Below, piece by piece: positions 3,181 through 5,991 of a stretch of DNA of 5,991 bases. Where the stretch lies: positions 1 to 5,991 of the forward strand of contig JAHISY010000088.1 of NCBI GenBank assembly GCA_018817365.1. The letters are read 5' to 3'. Positions within the stretch are counted from its first letter, which is position 1. The number at the start of each line of letters is the position of its first letter. The DNA comes from Patescibacteria group bacterium. GTDB lineage: Bacteria; Patescibacteriota; Gracilibacteria; JAHISY01. The notes beneath the pieces are model-generated. The model was not told the origin of the DNA and did not search any database. It was given only the letters and a program-made list of their open reading frames with translations. The translations under genes were made by a program, and so were the position numbers.

Positions 3181-5991
3181 ATGCCAAAAATCTTTCGCCG
3201 CTTCGCTTCCGGAATAGTCGTCCTTGCGTTACTAATAGTCAGCTTACCACCCACTACCGCGGATACTGTAAATCCCCCCCCCACGATAGCAGCATCGCGT
3301 TTGCACCCGGCTGGAATGTTTTTTCCACACCGCGCGCACTGGAATCAATTAATTTTTCGAATGGAGGCACTGGCGTGAATTTTTATAAAATGGAGGGCGG
3401 CGAATGGAGCGGCACGACCACTCCCGCCACCACTGCCAATATTCAGCCACTTGAAGGCTTGCTTGTCAATAACACGAACGACAACACAGTTCATATTTAT
3501 CTTGATTATGAGGATTCTAATCCCGGAGAACAATTTTTCACCAAAATGTTGGATGTCGGCTGGAATATCGTAGGAGTCGCCGATCTGTCGTTCGAAGCGG
3601 ACAGTGAAGATTACACCGAGATTTCCGTAAAAAATGCTTTCAGTTCAATCAAGGATCAACCCTCCAACATTATCGATTACACCACCGATGACTTTGGAGG
3701 AAATGACAACAGCAATGAAATTGATTTTTCCAGTCAGCGATATTCGACGCCGGAGACAGACACTGAAAAGTTTGAAGAATTCAAAGCCTACCCCGTTTTT
3801 GTCCGGCAGGCTGTGAAATACAGCGGCTCCTCCACAAATAAACCAACATCACCAGTTGAGATTAATGGCTCTCTCACGGTGACGAAATCGAGCACTCCGG
3901 TTTCTGACACTGTCGTGAAAGGAGCACAGGATGTTCCGCTCATCGGTCTCACAATGGCGGCTGGTTCAGCTTTCGATGTAAAGGTGACGAAAATGGTTGT
4001 TCGTATTCGAGCTGATGACGACACAGTTTTTAATGCCGATCAAATCGCCGCGAGTGATTACATCAATAACATCGAGCTTTGGGTTGGCGATGTCAAAATC
4101 GCCGGTCCAGGAGGTTTGACTCTTGTTGGTTCCGTCGCGGATGGTTATTACAAAGCGACTTTCGACAATATGGATTACACCATCACCGCTGGCGAGACAA
4201 TTCAAGTTATCGTGAAAGGTGACATCTCTTCGGATATTCCTTCAATAATTTATGTCGCCGCGGACATTGATCCAAACAGCGATGATATTACTTGCGAAGA
4301 TAGCAACGGCGACGAAATAATTGCTACCGGCGCTTCTTCCATTAATAACTCAACTTCTCCGAACCCGGTGATCACTGTTCTTTCGAGTGTTGGCACTCTC
4401 ACTGTCACCAAATCTTCGACTCCGGTTTCTGACACTGCGGTGAAAGGGACTCAAAATGTTTCGCTGATTGGTCTCACGATGGCGGCTGGTGCGGCTTCCG
4501 ATGTGCAGATTAGCGAAATGGTAGTTCGCCTTTACGCCAATGACAACACTGACTTTAATGATGGCGGTACTGCGAGTTCTGCTGGTGGTGCTGGTGGTAT
4601 TTCTGCCAACGACTATGTTAGTAATATCGAACTTTGGGTTGGCGATACGAAGATTGCCGGTCCGGAAGGAATGAGTCTTGTCGGGACTATCACTGGTACT
4701 GGTTATTACAAGGCTACTTTCGACAATATGGACTACACTGTTGACGCTGGCTCAACAATTCAGATTGTTGTGAAAGGCGATCTTTCCTCGAATGTTTCTT
4801 CCACGACTTACCTTACAGCTGATATTGATCCAGATAATGACATTACTGCCGAGGATGTAGGTGGCAATAGCGTGACTGCTGGCGGAACAAATAATTTGAA
4901 CTTGGCGACAAACCCAAATCCAGTACTTACTGTCTCCACCGGCGGTTCTCTCACCATCGCTGTCGATGCGGACACAGCGAAAGAAAATATCGTAGTGGCT
5001 GGCACTTCTGATGTAGTAACCAGCAAGTTCAAATTTACGACTACAGATGAGGTCTTCATCGTGAAGAAGCTCAGCATTAACAACCGTTATGGTTCAACTG
5101 TTGGCGATTACGACAATAACATTGTTTCGGTGAAATTAAGTTACACCAATTCGACTGGCACGACCGAGACGAAGACCGGTTATCTCACATCCGGCACAGC
5201 GAATTTCTCGGGTCTCGACATGCTTATCGACAAAGATGATGATGCGGTGCTTACGGTTTTTGCCACGCTAAATACGATTGCAGCTGGTGCGACTGCCGCT
5301 GAATTTGTAGACCTTAATGTTGCATTCAACGATTTCGAGGCAGTGGCTCAAGGTAGCGGTGAAACTTATACTGGTGCGAAGATTGACAGTGGTGTTGCTG
5401 CGACATCTGATCTTGATTTCGGTTCGATTACTTGGACCGATTCTGGCGCGACTAGCACTACTACTACAGTCAGTGCAGCTGGTTCCACTCAGGCACTTAC
5501 TATCAGCGCAGCTAAATACTTACCAGTTGGTACGTTGCTTCTGATTGATGAAGCAGATACAGGAACTTACACCGCTGGCACTGATTTTATTTTCGTCCTT
5601 ACAAGCACCCTCAGCACTACTTCTGCTGTGACGAAAGTTTTGGATGATGGTGATCTTTTGGCGACTACAGGTCTGAAGATTTACTACGCTCTCCCAGGCG
5701 ACGGTTACCTCACTCAGGCGAATCAAATGGTGGTTTACGAAAGCAAACCGACAGTTGCTCTATCGAGCAGCTCGCCGAGCGGAAGCCGCACGACTAGTGC
5801 TTCGGATGGAATATTTATCTTCACGATTTCAGCGGATGCCCAAGAGAAGATTCAATTCCGCGCTGGTGTTGAGCTGACTGATGCTGTTGATGGTGTAGGA
5901 GCATTTTGTGGCGCGGCTCCGGCTGCTGATACCACTGCTGGCGACCATGTGGATGCTTCCGGTGAGCTTTGTACAGTAGCTGCTGCTCCAA
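3181..5991 (+). CDS. Large secreted repeat protein, frame broken at a C9 tract (partial, runs off the window)
   Basis: No named family recognised. ATG 3181 begins a clear signal peptide (KIFRRF basic part, GIVVLALLIVSL core, likely cut after TTA27). As written this frame ends at TGA 3376-3378 after 65 codons. From 3282 a different frame is open without any stop to the end of the window, and upstream of it that frame has no ATG, GTG or TTG back to its stop at 3162. The two parts join at C9 (3274-3282); one extra C, two fewer, or a -1 slip restores NPPPHDSSIAFAPGWN and a protein of at least 937 residues. Joined-residue layout: two GWN-centred motifs (APGWNVFSTPR at 43; VGWNIVGVA at 126), two tandem repeats (230-404, 405-588), a divergent third (about 589-730) and a Ser/Thr-rich module. 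The Thr/Ser/Asp/Gly-rich, Cys-poor composition suggests a beta-rich surface, adhesin or S-layer-like protein. Internal ATG 3390 would lack the signal peptide. Its own promoter precedes it. Confidence 0.82.
3274..3282 (+). repeat. C9 homopolymer at the frame junction of the large gene
   Basis: Nine consecutive C bases encode Pro-Pro-Pro just after the signal peptide. The frame of the signal peptide (codon starts at 3181+3n) gives way here to the frame of the main body (codon starts at 3282+3n). It is the only poly-C run of this length in the window. Confidence 0.95.
3867..4391 (+). repeat. Tandem domain repeat, copy 1 (175 codons)
   Basis: Begins GSLTVTKSSTPVSDTVVKGA and continues through MVVRIRADD, DYINNIELWVGDVKIAGP, YYKATFDNMDYTITAGETIQ and VAADIDPNSDDITCEDSNGD to NPVITVLSSV. 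It aligns along its whole length with the next 184 codons. It contains one Cys (ITCEDSN), absent from copy 2. Alternating hydrophobic residues suggest a beta-sandwich-like domain; this is inference. Confidence 0.88.
4392..4943 (+). repeat. Tandem domain repeat, copy 2 (184 codons)
   Basis: Begins GTLTVTKSSTPVSDTAVKGT and repeats the landmarks of copy 1 in order: LIGLTMAAGA, MVVRLYAND, DYVSNIELWVGDTKIAGPEG, YYKATFDNMDYTVDAGSTIQ, TADIDPDNDITAEDVGG, NPNPVLTVST. It carries an extra Ser/Ala/Gly-rich loop (TASSAGGAGG) before the DYVSNIELW strand, explaining most of the length difference. A 19-base stretch is identical between copies (3894-3912 and 4419-4437), so the duplication is visible in DNA as well as protein. 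Confidence 0.88.
4944..5366 (+). repeat. Divergent third domain of the tandem series
   Basis: Starts GSLTIAVDADTAKENIVVAG and keeps recognisable landmarks: a start like GSLTV, DYDNNIVSVKLSY in place of DYINNIELWVG, a G-x-x-x-F segment before the second half, and EAVAQGSGETYTG in place of EDSNGDEI. Similarity to copies 1 and 2 is low but in the same order, pointing to an older duplication. The end is approximate. Confidence 0.5.

Noticed and set aside
3390..3392. ATG in the main frame as the true start of the large protein
   Set aside because: It would discard the conserved-looking GWN segment already open upstream and leave a secreted-type protein without the signal peptide that is encoded just before in the other frame.
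3867..4943. CRISPR array or mobile-element repeat
   Set aside because: The repeats are long, in-frame protein-domain duplications with no short spacers, no inverted ends and no transposase.
3788..5083. Several minus-strand open frames opposite the repeat protein
   Set aside because: They arise because the repeat DNA lacks certain triplets on the other strand; similar shadows occur opposite both repeat copies.

Overview
The window looks like a chromosomal segment of an uncultured bacterium with a compact genome and moderate, AT-leaning base composition. My best guess is a candidate-phyla (Patescibacteria/Peregrinibacteria-like) lineage. This rests on the mix of a LemA/TPM pair, a Xer recombinase and a long Thr/Ser/Asp-rich repetitive secreted protein, and on several starts without a clear Shine-Dalgarno; it is inference, not proof. 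TGA is used as a genuine stop (trpS tail, xer gene and TPM gene end in TGA), which argues against the TGA-as-glycine code of Gracilibacteria/Absconditabacteria.

Layout. 1-129: last 42 codons of a probable tryptophanyl-tRNA synthetase. 126-1043: complete tyrosine recombinase of the XerC/XerD type, overlapping trpS by ATGA. 1044-1274, minus strand: small acidic hypothetical protein meeting the recombinase stop to stop with no gap. 1275-1410: divergent intergenic region with a perfect TTGACA on the minus strand followed by a (CT)6 tract, and a weaker promoter candidate for lemA. 1411-1992: LemA-family membrane protein. 2028-2900: secreted/membrane TPM-domain protein with a Gly-rich tail. 2901-3180: region without a convincing gene, holding a 46-codon open stretch lacking ATG, a short degenerate repeat and a well-spaced promoter. 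3181 to the window end: a very large secreted protein with a signal peptide and tandem repeats of about 175-184 residues, continuing beyond the window.

The key observation is that the large gene cannot be read in one frame. The signal peptide (from ATG 3181) and the remaining >900 codons are in different frames, and the switch lies on a run of nine C residues at 3274-3282. As written, the protein stops after 65 codons; one extra C (or two fewer, or a -1 slip) gives a continuous protein of at least 937 residues. This could be a phase-variable (contingency) surface gene, a programmed slippage site, or a homopolymer sequencing/assembly error.

How the genes relate: trpS and xer are probably co-transcribed and translationally coupled; lemA and the TPM gene form the widely seen two-gene envelope pair of unknown function; the repeat protein has its own promoter and is probably displayed at or released from the cell surface.
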